The notes under the pieces: model-generated
The model's input: only the letters and a program-made list of their open reading frames with translations
What the model was told of the DNA's origin: nothing
The model's database searches: none
Shown: in pieces, positions 11,935-23,261 of the stretch
How positions within the stretch are numbered: position 1 is the stretch's first letter
How the letters are laid out: the number at the start of each line of letters is the position of its first letter
Program-made: the position numbers and the translations under genes
Source: Rapana venosa
Lineage: Eukaryota; Mollusca; Gastropoda; Neogastropoda; Muricidae
Assembly (NCBI GenBank): GCA_028751875.1
Contig: CM054154.1
Location: 54,959,997-55,023,996, forward strand
DNA length: 64,000 nt
Reading direction: 5' to 3'

Positions 11935-11936
<2 letters not shown>
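10969..11936. other. Apparently unique DNA, no firm gene
   Basis: There is no transposon protein similarity. One weak lead is 11,783-11,855 (+). After a T-rich tract ending in AG, the frame reads KRQLVSVTFIVVVGVILAPP and LLC, then a stop. That would be a hydrophobic, membrane-segment-like C-terminus. It could be the last coding exon of a host gene or chance. Confidence 0.4.

Positions 11937-12014
<78 letters not shown>
11937..12014. repeat. (CT)n microsatellite
   Basis: A nearly pure CT dinucleotide tract with a few TTT interruptions near its right end. The Ser-Leu open frame across it is spurious. Confidence 0.9.
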
Positions 12015-12016
<2 letters not shown>

Positions 12017-12437
12017 GGATGTGTAGTGAGCAGGTTCAACACAAGCTGCTTTTCATATTGCTATCACATTTTATAAAATTACCATGGACTTTCATGGTCA
12101 ATCAGTCTGAAAGTTTGCATACAGGTAGATATACACGTGAAGCAACTTCCTGGTAAATTATAGATTTGTAAATTGAACGGTACTGTAGATATTTGCAATG
12201 ATATTATTTTCAAATTTGTCACAGCAATTTGACTACAAGCTATTTTTAACTTCATAGGGTGGTTAGGCCAGTCTTGTCTAACCAGGCAAAGGAAAAGTGC
12301 ACCTGTATTCCGTGCAGCCTAGTGCAAGTGTCAGGTTCAGGGGTCAACTGATTTGCTTGCTTTCAGTGTGTGCATTGCCATGCCTTACCTCTGTCTCTAC
12401 TATACTCCGCCCCCACTGACTGCGCAGAAGTTTCGAT
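12015..12437. other. No gene seen; possible 5' UTR of the following LINE
   Basis: AT-rich at first, then more mixed composition. No coding similarity. The right part may include the 5' untranslated region of the LINE whose ORF1 begins at 12,438. Confidence 0.4.
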
Positions 12438-13120
12438 ATGAATGCTGGCTCTGAAGAACCAAACCTCTTCCAGTTGTTTGAATGGAGATTTGCACAGCTG
12501 ATGAGCAGCTTCCAGCTAAACACAACAAACTTGAACAGAACATTGGAAGAGAAATTTTGTTGTCAGGAAGAACATTTCCGACATCTCACTGGAACTGGCT
12601 GAAGTGAAGAGAGACACACAAAAGAATGCTGAGGATGTTCTTGAGCTTCAAGACGACAGGGACGCCATTGTGGAGGGGTTAGACCAACTGGAACAAAATT
12701 AGATCCTGTGGAAGAGCAAAAATGTAAGATTCTTAAGTGCTGAAGAAATCAGATGAGGGACAGAATTGACCAGTGAAGCACAGATTGTAGAAGTCTTGAA
12801 CTTCCATTCCTCCAGTCACCAGCTGTGGCAGAGGTCAGACATCAGAAGTGCCTATAGAATAGGCAATCCACGGCAGGACAACTCTCCACGTCCACTCTTA
12901 GTCCAGTTTTGTCGATGGGGGCACAAGCTGGCTATCTTAAGAGACCAGGAGCTGCGTGAGAGACGTCGGCAAAGCAGCATCAGAGTGACCTCAGACCTTA
13001 CATCTCATCAGAAGACCATGGCGGATTTCCACAAGAACCAAGGCAAACTGGCGTACTTCTTCATTGGAAAGCTGCATGTGGAAGAGAGGCCACTAACACA
13101 GGCAGGGCACAGACCCCATC
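12438..13120 (+). pseudogene. LINE-P ORF1 (coiled coil plus RRM-like domain), broken
   Basis: The start is MNAGSEEPNLFQLFEWRFAQ. A one-base shift near 12,555 leads into a heptad-rich stretch (ISDISLELAEVKRDTQKNAE, then DVLELQDDRDAIVEGLDQLE). An in-frame stop follows at about 12,700, then KNVRFLSAEEI. From 12,766 the frame is clean: SDIRSAYRIGNPRQDNSPRP, LLVQFCRWGHKLAILRD and SSIRVTSDLTSHQ. Coiled coil followed by SAYRIG..RP.LVQF is the architecture of L1-type ORF1 RNA-binding proteins, which package LINE RNA. Start choice: first ATG ahead of the coiled coil. Confidence 0.75.
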
Positions 13121-13139
13121 ACCGAAATCCATCCAGTTA

Positions 13140-13620
13140 TCCAAAGCCAAAGGTCAGTAACAGTCTTTTGATGGATGGAGAATGGCCATATCTACTCCAT
13201 GGGCAATCTGGCTGGATGGGAGGCAGTTGGCGTGACCATGTTGAGAGCAGAGAGGACAACCAACATCTGCAAAATAGGATGCTGAACAAATCCCTGGTTT
13301 ACCTTGAAAATGCCTGCCAGGGTCAGGGACCATGGGAACATCTGGGTCATCAGCAGTGGAGGGAAAGACATGAACGCCAGGAACAGATCTTGGAATCATG
13401 CTGCATCCCCTGCTGCTGGAGGGGAACGAAGCAGACGAGAAAGACAGGATGCTCCTCCTCCTCCTCCTCCTCCCCCTGCTATGGAGGAGCGAGGGAGCAG
13501 ATGGAAAGAGAGGGCACTCCTGCTCCTCCTCCCCCTGCTGCTGAAGGACGACGGAGCAGACGGAAAGACAGGATGCTTCTGACTTCCGGCGATCTCGTAG
13601 CAGTGACTGGTCTGTAGTCG
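13140..13620 (+). pseudogene. ORF1 tail with imperfect ~64-bp Pro/Arg-coding repeats
   Basis: Between about 13,420 and 13,585 a unit is repeated two to three times. Each has a GGAGCAGA-GGAAAGA segment followed by a CCTGCTCCTCCTCC tract. In the frame that matches ORF1 it encodes RRERQDA followed by a proline run, then SRWKE... and RRSRRKDRM. It looks like slippage-expanded low-complexity sequence at the C-terminus of ORF1. The frames are interrupted. Confidence 0.5.
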
Positions 13621-13830
13621 GTATGTACAGCCATCAGTTCTGATCAGTTGCCCCAGGTATGTGGTCATACAGTCAGGCAGTGCAGAAAGCACATGCATCA
13701 GGGAGAAAGACTAAATGTATAACAGGCCCATTCATAAAACCGAAGTAAGTTCCAGACATTAAGAACATACAGAGGGAGGATATTCTAAAATCAGACATAC
13801 TTCCAAGCAAAGCATTAACAGCACAGTAAA

Positions 13831-14482
13831 TGCTGACAATGTTGAAGACACATACACTGAACATTCACTGACTGATGACGAAGACAAAGATGACACACAA
13901 CAGGACAATAAAGACAGATATGACAACAGAAGTTACTGCATAAAAGATATTCTCGACTCGGGTGCACAGAATTTTGACACCAAGGATCAAAATGAGCTGT
14001 CTGTTGAATCAGATCTGGCCATATCCTCAGGTCAGGCTAAGAAAGCAAATTATTTTAGAAAAATATCAGAAAGTGACACAGCTAGTGAGGACATAGAGGT
14101 TGACACAGAATCCAGAGAGTATGATACAGAAGACAGACAGGGACCAATGGAAAAGACTGATGATGAACAAAGGGAGATAGATAGCAGTCAAGAGAGGACT
14201 GACAGACAACAGGACAGAAATGAGACCATGGACGTAAATACAGGGGACAAACTTGAGACTTCTGATACTGTTCAGACAGAGCTAGAGACAGAGAAAGAGC
14301 AAAACGAAACAGCAGGACTCCCTGCTGATACTGACAATGCCATGTCACAAATGCAGCAAACACCTGCAAAAAACAGTCTCAGCCTCCTTCCCCTAATAAA
14401 AGTAAGAAAAAGAAGACGGCAGAACAAGATCAACCAGTCAAAGCAGCAGCATCAACAGCTTTCAACGTATGATGTCAAGTGA
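13831..14482 (+). pseudogene. Acidic Asp/Glu/Thr/Gln-rich ORF between ORF1 and EN-RT
   Basis: One frame is open from about 13,831 to a stop ending at 14,482 (an ATG lies at 14,147). It encodes a highly charged low-complexity protein, for example SLTDDEDKDDTQQDNKDRYD and ISESDTASEDIEVDTESREY. It ends in a basic patch (VRKRRRQNKINQSKQQHQQ). I do not recognise a domain. It may be the C-terminal part of ORF1 or a separate ORF. A basic terminus after an acidic linker could bind RNA or act as a nuclear signal, but that is inference. Confidence 0.55.
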
Positions 14483-14663
14483 TCATAGTCAAGGTGCACA
14501 TGAAAGGGTACACAGCTGATCTCGTGGCTCCCCCCCCCTAAATAGGACGGACATCAGCCAGACCAATGAAAACAGTAGAACAGAAGGGGAAAAGTTGGCT
14601 GTGGTGACCATCATGAAGTTAACTCGCCAGAACATGTACATTATTCTGTAAATAATGCAACAA

Positions 14664-15523
14664 ATGCTAGAATAAAGTTTCTAAACTTTAATGTTAATGG
14701 TTTATTTTCAAAACTAGATAACATCGACTTCATTCAGTACATAAAATCTCATGACTTTATACGCCTCACTGAAACATTTGTAGCTACAGAATTTGAATTA
14801 TCCCTTTTTCAGTTATTATATCATTTTTAATTCTAAAGCAAAGAAGCTATCTAAGCAAGGCAGATATTCTGGTGGTGTTATTGTCTTAATTAAAAAGAAA
14901 TTTGCAAGTTTAGTTACACACATTGAATACAACTTAGAGAATATAGTGAGTATTGATAGAAAGTTGTTTGAAACAGACTTAGATATATTCTGGATAGGTA
15001 CATATATACCCCCTCACGATTCTGCTGCATGGAAGTGTAAAGAACATGGCTATAGCATAGAAATTCTGGAGCAATGTATTTTTGATTTTTGCATGAGTCT
15101 TATGATTTTCATACCCTATTATGTGGAAACCTGAATGCAACAACAGCTTCTGGAAATAGTATGTGCATCAATGTAGATAACTGTACAGAAAATGATGAAA
15201 ATGATGAAAAGTCCCCTTTTCTGAGAAAATCTCAGGATGAATCTCAAAATACGTTTGGGGATCAGCTGTTAGAATTATGTAATGCCTTTGATTTGGCTAT
15301 CTTGAATGGTGTATGTGAGCGTGAATATGATGGAAGTTGCACTTTTATATCTAATTCAGGATCTAGTACTGTTGATTATTTTGTCATTTCATATAATTTA
15401 CTCTTGATGTCACATTATATATCATTCAATGTTGAAGATTCCACTGAATTAGATCATTTACCTGTGGTTTTTTTCTCTTCTATCATCCATCAGTCACTGT
15501 GTTGGAAAAAGTGGGAAAGATAA
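14664..15523 (+). pseudogene. LINE-P apurinic-like endonuclease domain
   Basis: The N-terminus is KFLNFNVNGLFSKLDNIDFI, then SHDFIRLTETF, matching the N...E catalytic signature of EEP endonucleases. It continues with GRYSGGVIVLIKKKF, DLDIFWIGTYIPPHDS, NLNATTASGN (replacing GDFN), LLELCNAFDLAILNG and the C-terminal ELDHLPVVF (SDH box with S to L). Frame breaks occur near 14,800 and 15,110. This domain would nick target DNA to prime reverse transcription. The changed SDH and GDFN boxes suggest loss of activity. Confidence 0.75.
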
Positions 15524-18059
15524 AAAGGTTTGCATTCAAAAGCATGTAAGGAGTAAAGAAAAAGAGCACGAGTACTTAAACAAACTGAATGACACAGATA
15601 TAAAAGGAAAATTACAAGACGCGGAAAGTATTATAGAGCAAGATGTAGATGGTGCATTGGATATTTTTGTGCATTGTTTGATAACTGCTAGTAGTTGTAT
15701 GCTGACAAAATTTTATCCTAAAACACCTAAGAAATCTTCCATGTGGTTTGATGATGAATGCCAACAAGCCAAAATTAAAAGTCGACAGACATTAAGAATA
15801 TTTAGGAAGTCTGGTAAAACTGAAGATAGGGTAATGTATGTTCAAGCAAAAAAGAGTTATAAGACAATACTTAGAGTCAATAAAAGAAAATTTAGACGTG
15901 AGCAAGTAATAAAGTTAACATCAAATATTTCATATTCTTCCACATTTTGGAAACAGTTAAGTGAAATGGGATGTGGGCGGCAAAGATCAATTAATACTAG
16001 TAATATTTCTATAAACGAGTGGTATGATCATTTTAGAAAGGTGTTTTCTATAGATGATAGCAATTCAAGAAATGAGTTTAATGATGGGAGTGACTTAACA
16101 GAGCAAGAAGATCATATTTTAAATTCTGAAATAACTGAAGGGGAAGTTGTTAATGCAATTATCAAATTAAAACTGGGTAAAGCTTGTGGAATGGATGGCA
16201 TTCTCTCAGAAATGTTGAAAAATGGTAGTCAAATTACAGTTCCTTTTCTACAGAGATTATTTAATGTACTATTTTCAAAAGGCATTTACCCAAAAGAATG
16301 GGCCAAAGCCATTGTTATACCAATCTATAAGAAAGGTGACATTGGAAATGTTGATTATTATAGAGGGGTTTCTCCTCTGAGTATAATTTCAAAATGCTAT
16401 AGCACAGTACTAAACAAGCGGCTTTATACATGGTTAGAAGATAATTATATGATCTCTGAAGGTCAGGCTAGTTTTCATAAAACATATTCTACAATTGATC
16501 ATATTTTTTGTCTATACCCTATTATTCAAAATTGCTTCTCTCAGCAGAATAAAAAACTATATGTACCTTTTGTTGATTTTTAAAAAAGCTTTTGATTCAA
16601 TAAGACATGACAAGCTACTACAATTACTTAGAAATCAAGGTATCAAAGGACATTTTTTCTGTTACCTATGTGCAATGTATAGTAGTTTGATATGAATTGT
16701 TAGATCAAATAATAAATATTCAGATTTTTTGACTGCCCTCTGGGGCTTTGTCAAGGGTGTGTCTTGAGTCCTACCTTGTTCGGAATTTTTATCAATCAAC
16801 TAGCAAATCATATGTCTGAGAAGGGAAGACATGGTATACAACTGTTACCAGGTGTTGTAGAGCTGCTTATTTTGCTTTTTGCAGACGATGTTGTTTTGTT
16901 ATCTTCGACTCCTAAAGGTCTTCAGAATCAATTGAATATACTCCAAACCTGTTGTGTAGATATGAAATTAAAAATCAATAAAGATAAAACCAAAGTGATG
17001 GTCTTTAGAAAAGGAGGGATCTTGGGTAGGGGAGAGGAATGGTTTTTAGGAAATCAAAAATTAGAAGTCGTAAATAAATATTGTTATTTGGGGTATGTTT
17101 TCTCAACAAAGCTTAGCCTTAGGCTGGGTACTGAACATTTGAGTGTAAAATGGAAAAAAGCACTAATAAGTCTAATTCGAGCTTTTAAAAAAAACAAGGA
17201 TATATCTTACAAGGTTTACTTCAAAGTCTTTGATGTAAAAATTAAACCAATATTACTGTATGCATCTGAAGTTTGGGGTTTAAATCGTTTAGAATCTTTA
17301 GAAAAAATACATCTGATGGCTTGCAAGCATTTTCTGGGAGTTCATGTTAAAACGCCCAACAAAATGGTATATGGGAAGTAGCAAGATATCCTTTACATGT
17401 AAATTCTTGTATTTGTGCTATAAGATATTGGTTAAAATTACTGCAGATGAGCCATCAAAGGTTGCCTCGACAGGCTTATGAAATGCTATTAACTCTAGAT
17501 CAAAATGGTAAGAAATGTTGGGTAACAGGTATAAGGGAATTGTTGTGTAGTTCAGGGTTTAATATTGTTTGGCTACAACAGGATGTTGGTAATATTCAGG
17601 GATTCTCTAGAGTTTACAAGCAAAGATTAATTGATATGTTTATTCAGGAGTGGTCTGGTGTCGTGAGAGAGAGTAATAGATATGAAACATATAGATCTTT
17701 TAAGACTATTTTTGAAAAAGAATTGTACCTTGATAACATCGAAATTTACTGTTTCATATTTGCTCTGTCACAGGCCAAACTGAATGTTCTTCCATTGAAT
17801 AATAATCTTAATAGATACAGCAACAACTACCAAGATAAAAACTGTTTTTTGTGCAGAAATGTTTTTGAAGATGAGTACCAACACATATACATTAGTTCCT
17901 TATAATTATGCAGATCTCCGAACAACTTACCTGAAAGATTTTCTTCACGTGCCTATTCCTTTTCTTCTTCAGGCACATAGTAAACATAGTGCAATGCAGC
18001 TAGCAAAGTTTTTGTTCCATGCTGTTCAAAGAAGAAAGATAATGGCAAAACTTACTTAA
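15524..18059 (+). pseudogene. LINE-P reverse transcriptase, broken
   Basis: The long frame 15,657-16,583 carries MWFDDECQQAKIKSRQTLRI (EN-RT linker), LKLGKACGMDGI, PKEWAKAIVIPIYKKGD and PLSIISKCYSTVLNKRL. A shift at about 16,580 splits motif A (VDFKKAFDSIRHDKLLQLL). The frame from 16,764 has motif B CVLSPTLFGIF, the catalytic LLFADDVVLL (16,875 on), KINKDKTKVMVFRKGG and YCYLGYVFSTK. The C-terminal part runs on from 17,447 and ends with a Cys-rich CFLCRNVFEDEYQHI motif. The FADD box is intact. About five frameshifts or stops inactivate it. Confidence 0.85.
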
Positions 18060-18236
18060 TCTTAGTATTAGATATCAATGCTTTCAGTGTAAAGGCAGAT
18101 TTGTGTCTAATGTGTATTTTTGCTTTACTTTGAAATTTTGTACAAATTTGTTGTATACACGCACATACACTCCCCATCTCCCTCTGCATTTGAATTGTGG
18201 CCCAAGGCTGATGTTCAATAAAAGCATTTTCATTTC

Positions 18237-18239
<3 letters not shown>

Positions 18240-18324
<85 letters not shown>
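18240..18324. repeat. (CT)n microsatellite
   Basis: A pure CT tract directly after the 3' end of LINE-P. Confidence 0.95.
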
Positions 18325-18326
<2 letters not shown>

Positions 18327-18519
18327 AATTCACTTGATTCACCTGTCTTCCAATGTATTCAGTTTTGTATCTGTGGTCTTATTCCATTATGTGGATTGCA
18401 CCTGTGCTGTTGGTCATCTTCTAATGGTGTGTTCTAGTGATGTATTGGTGAAATAGTAGCATGGTTTGTTTTCATTTTGTCATACTGATGTCCATTTGCC
18501 CGTCACAGTTGACTACACA
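18325..18519. other. No gene seen
   Basis: Short unremarkable AT-rich stretch between the CT tract and the possible LTR leader. No coding similarity. Confidence 0.5.
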
Positions 18520-20455
18520 TTGATAATTGAAATGCTAATCCTTGGTCATGCTGTTCCTTTGTGACTGAGTCAGCCATGCTCACTTGTGGTATGGATGTTG
18601 GGTGTCGCCAGCCGCCAAGGTGTCTGTGTGAAGTGCTGTCAAGTTCTGCGCTCACCAGCTATCTAGGCTAGGCTAGACTACTATCACGCTCCATAAGGGA
18701 TTGTGGATAAACCCTCACCCATGCCCTCCCTAACTATCTTCCCAACAACACCAAACACAGAACACCGAAGAAAAGTTCCAGACTTTACTTTCCAAAAATC
18801 CATAAACAATCACATCAGATAAATACTTACAGACACACAGTACACATTCAATCACCAATCACACTATAAACTTTATCCATAATACCCTCCCCTCTTCTGC
18901 ACAGTTCAGAAACCTGAGAAATTTTCCCCTCCCACTTCCCTCAGTCACAACTCAGGTCCCAGCACTATCACCATCACATGCTGAAGTTCCCAAGGATGGT
19001 CACGGGTGGACAGGGCAGCAGGGAGAAGGGAAAAAGGTTGTGGGGAAAAGGTAGATCCAGGGAATAAAGGGACAGAGGGTCAAGGACAAGCCAGCGGCGA
19101 CTCTTCAGGGCACACCGGGCTGCACCCTCTCCAGGCACGACTCCACCGCTGGAGGCTCCCACAGGAACCTGGAACAGGCAATACTTGCCGTTCCTCAGCA
19201 TAGACCCATGGCTAGCGCTAAGGCAACTAGGGTTATTTCCCTTGTGTCCACCGACAATTGACAATTTGTCTATTCAGCCAAAACTTCATATCTCCAAGGA
19301 ATCATTTACATTTCCCATCTAAATGATGTCTGATGTATAATCTATAATTATTTATGTTCAAATACATTTAAGATAAAATACTTTTTAAAAACTTTTCCAC
19401 AAAAGAGAATTATCTTACAGAAAACCAATAACCACATACAGCCGCTTATTACGCAAACTTGCACTAAATCCCAAATCAGTCAGGGCTCACCCATATTGAT
19501 TATTAACTTTAAGAAATACTGAGTGTTCTAAACACTAGCGAGAACTCTCTCTAGACAAAACATTAGCTTTAAAAACATATATTAAAGAACGTATCCCATT
19601 GTTCACTAAAGGAGAAACCTAAGCCTGCCCAATATTCCATAAACCTAAAGACAGAAGAAATCTCCCTCGAAAACATTCTACATTAATTTATTCCAGAACC
19701 AACTATCTAAGCACTACACTAACACAAGACACTCAATGACAACAGCAACAATGGCACAATGAACCATCACAGAACTCAATCATATTTACAGAACATCCCT
19801 CACCTGTCACTGAGAAAGAACAAGGTGCACTCCTGCACCCAGGAAAGACGTTGACAAAACGGACAGCACAGCACAACGAAGAAAAACGAAGACTGGTCCT
19901 CGGGAGCCAGAACCACTCAAAGATGAATGCTCCCCTCTGCTCTCCGAGCAGAGACACAACACCACAGGAAGGACGGTGCACTCCTGCACCCCAAGGAAGA
20001 CGTTGACAGGACGGACACGACGTAACAACGAAGAACGAAGACCGGGTTCACAGGAGCCTGAACTACTCCAAGTGCTGCTCACCCCTGCTCTCCAAATAGA
20101 GAGATGCAACATCACGCGGCGCCCAACAGCCCAGCTGGAACGGCGACCAGCGAACTTCAGCCAAAGACTGAAACTCATCCTCCTCCCTCAAGTCGAGACC
20201 TCCTCCTATTTAAAGCTGCTGCTACTCAGCATATGAAGCAAACCCTAACTCACGACTGGGAACTTCACGAGAAGCTAACCTGCATGCAAAATTGCAAAGA
20301 AAAGGGAATGTGCATGCCACTAAGCTGGAGTTCACCATATACATAAAAAAACATGCGAATGCGAACACAGAAAGACACCAGCATCCAGAAATACAGAGAA
20401 AGAAATGGCATTGAGTAATGCACGGAATTATGCGCAGAATTATGCGAACCGTGAC
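18520..20455 (-). mobile_element. Possible LTR plus leader of an LTR retrotransposon
   Basis: On the minus strand the sequence starts TGTCACGGTTCGCATAATTC (20,455 downward). It contains a TATA-like TTTAAATA near 20,212 and an AATAAA near 19,690. Toward 18,615 it reaches a TGGCGGC/TGGCGAC-type string that could serve as a primer-binding site. A small ORF then starts MADSVTKEQHDQGLAFQLS (about 18,578). These are consistent with a 5' LTR of about 1.8 kb, a leader and the start of gag. No partner LTR and no pol sequence is present, so this is tentative. Confidence 0.3.
19824..20118. repeat. ~151-bp tandem duplication
   Basis: Two adjacent copies start at GGTGCACTCCTGCACCC (19,824 and 19,975). 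They continue through AAGACGTTGACA, a CAACGAAGAA block and CTGCTCTCC.A.CAGAGA. They are clearly homologous but diverged by several substitutions and small indels. They lie inside the possible LTR. Confidence 0.8.
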
Positions 20456-20476
20456 AACTACCCAATCACAGAAGTG

Positions 20477-20478
<2 letters not shown>

Positions 20479-20546
<68 letters not shown>
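20479..20546. repeat. (TG)n microsatellite
   Basis: A pure TG dinucleotide tract. Confidence 0.95.
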
Positions 20547-20548
<2 letters not shown>

Positions 20549-21038
20549 GCCTTCATAGTAATGTGCCCCTAGTGTGAGGCCTAGTCTGTGTCCACAGCTT
20601 TTGATGGCCTTGCTCTAACACCCCCCTCCCCTCCTCCTCTCTTCCTCCTTCAGTTCCAGCCTTTTACCCATGTATGTCACATAGTATTGTTTGAAACTTT
20701 CTCCATGGTTAGGTATGTACTGAAGTGTACCTTATATTCAAAGATGTGAACTGTGCGACCAGGGGCCATGGGTTAGAAACATCAGAACCACCATTCTCCC
20801 CCATTTTCACCCCATTTCATCTCACATCTCGATTCCCTTTGTCAACCCCCCCCCCCTCCCAAAAAAAACAACACAAAAAACCCCAAAAACAAACAACAAA
20901 TGTCTGCTGTCACCAAAGAAACCCAGTGTGACTGGGCCTCCAAATAGATATACACATTGACCCAAAAATTAATAGTTAACTTTAAGAGCCCCTTTTCCAC
21001 TGCTTCCTTTAACTAGTGCAATCTTCTACAAATGTTAC
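20547..21038. other. No gene seen; C-run and A-rich patch
   Basis: Contains a short C-run near 20,848 and an A/C-rich patch at 20,860-20,900. The right part may be the 5' UTR of the LINE ORF1 that follows. Confidence 0.5.
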
Positions 21039-22655
21039 ATGCACAGTGTAAATAATGAACCAGCCGTTAGTGTTTATTGGAATGACTTTGCTAAACCCAA
21101 CAAGCCCATTTCCTTCAGTGACAATAGTGACCTAACCAGCATCCCTACCACCCTACCCAGTGATGAACTGTATAAAACAAAAATACAGGTGAATTGTGGA
21201 GACAAAAAACTGATCACCATCACCACTTTCTACATGACAGGAACAGTACTTGTGCAAGGCAACCTGTGCAGAAGATGGCTAAAAAAAAGAATTCCAGACT
21301 CTGATGCAAGTGATTCGAGCCATCTTCTGCCTGACACAGAAGGAAGCCCAGCCAAACCTGGACGAGGCTGTGCGTGACCTGTCTGAGCTACCCCTACCCC
21401 AACCCAAACCTTCTCCCTCTGGCGAACAATTCCCCAGGACATCCCCTCCCCATCCAGGAGTCCTGCCCCAACCAGATTGCTCTCATTGACCAATCTCACC
21501 ACCAGCCCACCACCCAGTCCTGATGTTCCACTGTCTGATCCATCACCACACTCATCCCCACCAGTTCAGCAGCCAGCCTAGATAACTCCAGCAGTGGGGA
21601 ACACAACACAAACCACTCCACAAAACATAGCACAAACACCACATCCACACTCTGTGCAGACGCAAGTTCTCCCTCACTCAACAGAAAGCAGGGTAGAGAT
21701 CAAAACACACAGTCCATCTAACATTCAGTCCAAAAACAGCACACAAAACACACTCATCCATACTGTGCAACACGTCTCACCATCAGTTACCCCCTCTCAC
21801 CAAAAAACCGCGCTGCTTTGCTCGTTTCCTGTGCAAACTGGCAGTTACCCAAACATCACAACGACTGAAGCAAAAGATACACTCACTGTCTTGCTCAATC
21901 AAAAAAACCACTAAAGCATTGAGTTCCCTCACCAAGACTATTCTCAAACTGCAAAAAGAAAACCATGACTTGAAGTGAGAACTCACGCAACTGAAACACA
22001 CACTATCAAAAGCACACACACACACAAACACTCAACCTCACACACGCAGTCAGACAAAGACCAGGACTCCTTATTATCATCCTTCCCTACCACCAACAGA
22101 TTCTCTCTTCTCTACCATGACGACGAAAACATAAATCAATGTACACATGCAAACACTGATCAGACGCCAACACACCTGACTCAACAACTTCACTACAAGC
22201 CACGGACAATACTGTCAACATCAACAACCAAACAGACTCTGGCAAACAAGCATCCGACATTACTGAAGAAATCAACAACCAAGCCACAAGCAACACTGCC
22301 AACACTGTCAGCATCAACAGACTCTGGCAAACAAACCTGTGACAACACCAAAGAGAAAGACCCAAACCCAAATGTTTACACAACAGTCTCTCAAAGAAAA
22401 AGAAAAGACAAACTGCAATCACACACTTCTGAAGCACCTCTGACTACTACCAACAACACCCTCACACCAGCCAACAACTAGCAGTACAAAGAGTACACTC
22501 CAGCACAACGAATCTCATCCTGGGTGACTCAGTGACATGACACATCAAGTCAGATATTCTATATTACAAAGGCAGAAATCAAAACATCAGCATCTCAGGT
22601 CTCACAGTTGATGACCTTATTCATTGGCTTCAACACATTCCCTGCAACAAAGAAG
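21039..22655 (+). pseudogene. LINE ORF1 with MVQG-type domain, coil and truncated SGNH hydrolase
   Basis: The ORF starts MHSVNNEPAVSVYWNDFAKP and reaches KIQVNCGDKKLITITTFYMT, then GTVLVQGNLCRRW. The YMTGTVLVQG pattern is a small domain (STG.MVQG) that I know from transposon-associated proteins. A frameshift near 21,285 leads to a Pro/Ser/Thr/Gln-rich region, and then a leucine-rich coil at about 21,910-22,010. A Thr/Asn-rich stretch follows. At 22,500-22,655 the reading is TNLILGDSVT*HIKSDILYY, then GLTVDDLIHWLQHIPCNKEV. GDSV..HI is block I of SGNH/GDSL hydrolases, an accessory of CR1-group ORF1 proteins. GT-rich repeat replaces the remainder. Confidence 0.6.
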
Positions 22656-22656
22656 T

Positions 22657-23205
22657 ATGTGCACGTGTGTGGGTGCATGTATGTGTACGTGTGTGTGTGC
22701 GTGTGTATGTGTGTGTGAACAAGAATATGTATGTGCGTTTATACGTGCATGCATGTGTAAAAACTCATCATTTTAACCAATTATTAGTTAGAAGCTGCAT
22801 TAAAACATTTTATCTTTTTTTTTCATCAGCAGCAATTTCAACATCACCTGTAAACATTGTTGACATCATTCTCACTCACACACCCTTTATCACTTATGTA
22901 CAAGTTTTGCATCACCTTCCCAATACAGGAGTAACTAAAACTAATGTTTCTACATACAGTAGTTTACAAACTAATGCAGTACAAAGTATGTTGTGCTCTT
23001 TTTAAAGCTTATACATGTGGTTATAAATACAAACACAAGGGAAAAAATGCATCTGTAACAGTAATAACGCAATTCTGAAAGTCCAGCTGACAAATAACTC
23101 CTTGTCTGTAGTCCCTGTCAAAGGCAGCCTTCACACCCTGTGTTCCAATTGTGTTGATGTTCTAAGTGAGAAAAAACAAACAAACAAAAGCAGTGCCCAC
23201 CAAAA
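22657..23205. other. GT-rich microsatellite then no gene
   Basis: GT/GC-rich simple sequence at 22,657-22,760. The remainder is AT-rich without recognisable coding sequence. Confidence 0.6.
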
Positions 23206-23261
23206 AAAACCAACATGATATAGCAAGCTTTGAACAACTCCACCAAATTTCATATCAGTGA

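Larger units (their letters stand above)
12438..18239 (+). mobile_element. LINE-P: near full-length non-LTR retrotransposon
   Basis: The element has the order ORF1 (12,438 to about 13,620), an acidic ORF (to 14,482), an EN-RT ORF (about 14,664-18,059) and a short 3' UTR with AATAAA at about 18,218 just before a (CT)n tract. The RT resembles the Jockey/I-like proteins annotated in mollusc genomes. I cannot fix the clade by eye. A handful of frameshifts and stops disrupt each ORF, but the order is intact, so this is a fairly young dead copy. No target duplication was recognised. Confidence 0.75.

Noticed and set aside
13396..13698. Minus-strand Ser/Gly-rich ORF at 13.4-13.7 kb
   Set aside because: It is the reverse reading of the proline/arginine repeat region of LINE-P ORF1.
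19807..20236. Overlapping 80-123-residue ORFs in the 19.8-20.2 kb region
   Set aside because: Both strands and several frames are open with no shared motif. The region is better explained as a duplicated LTR-like segment.
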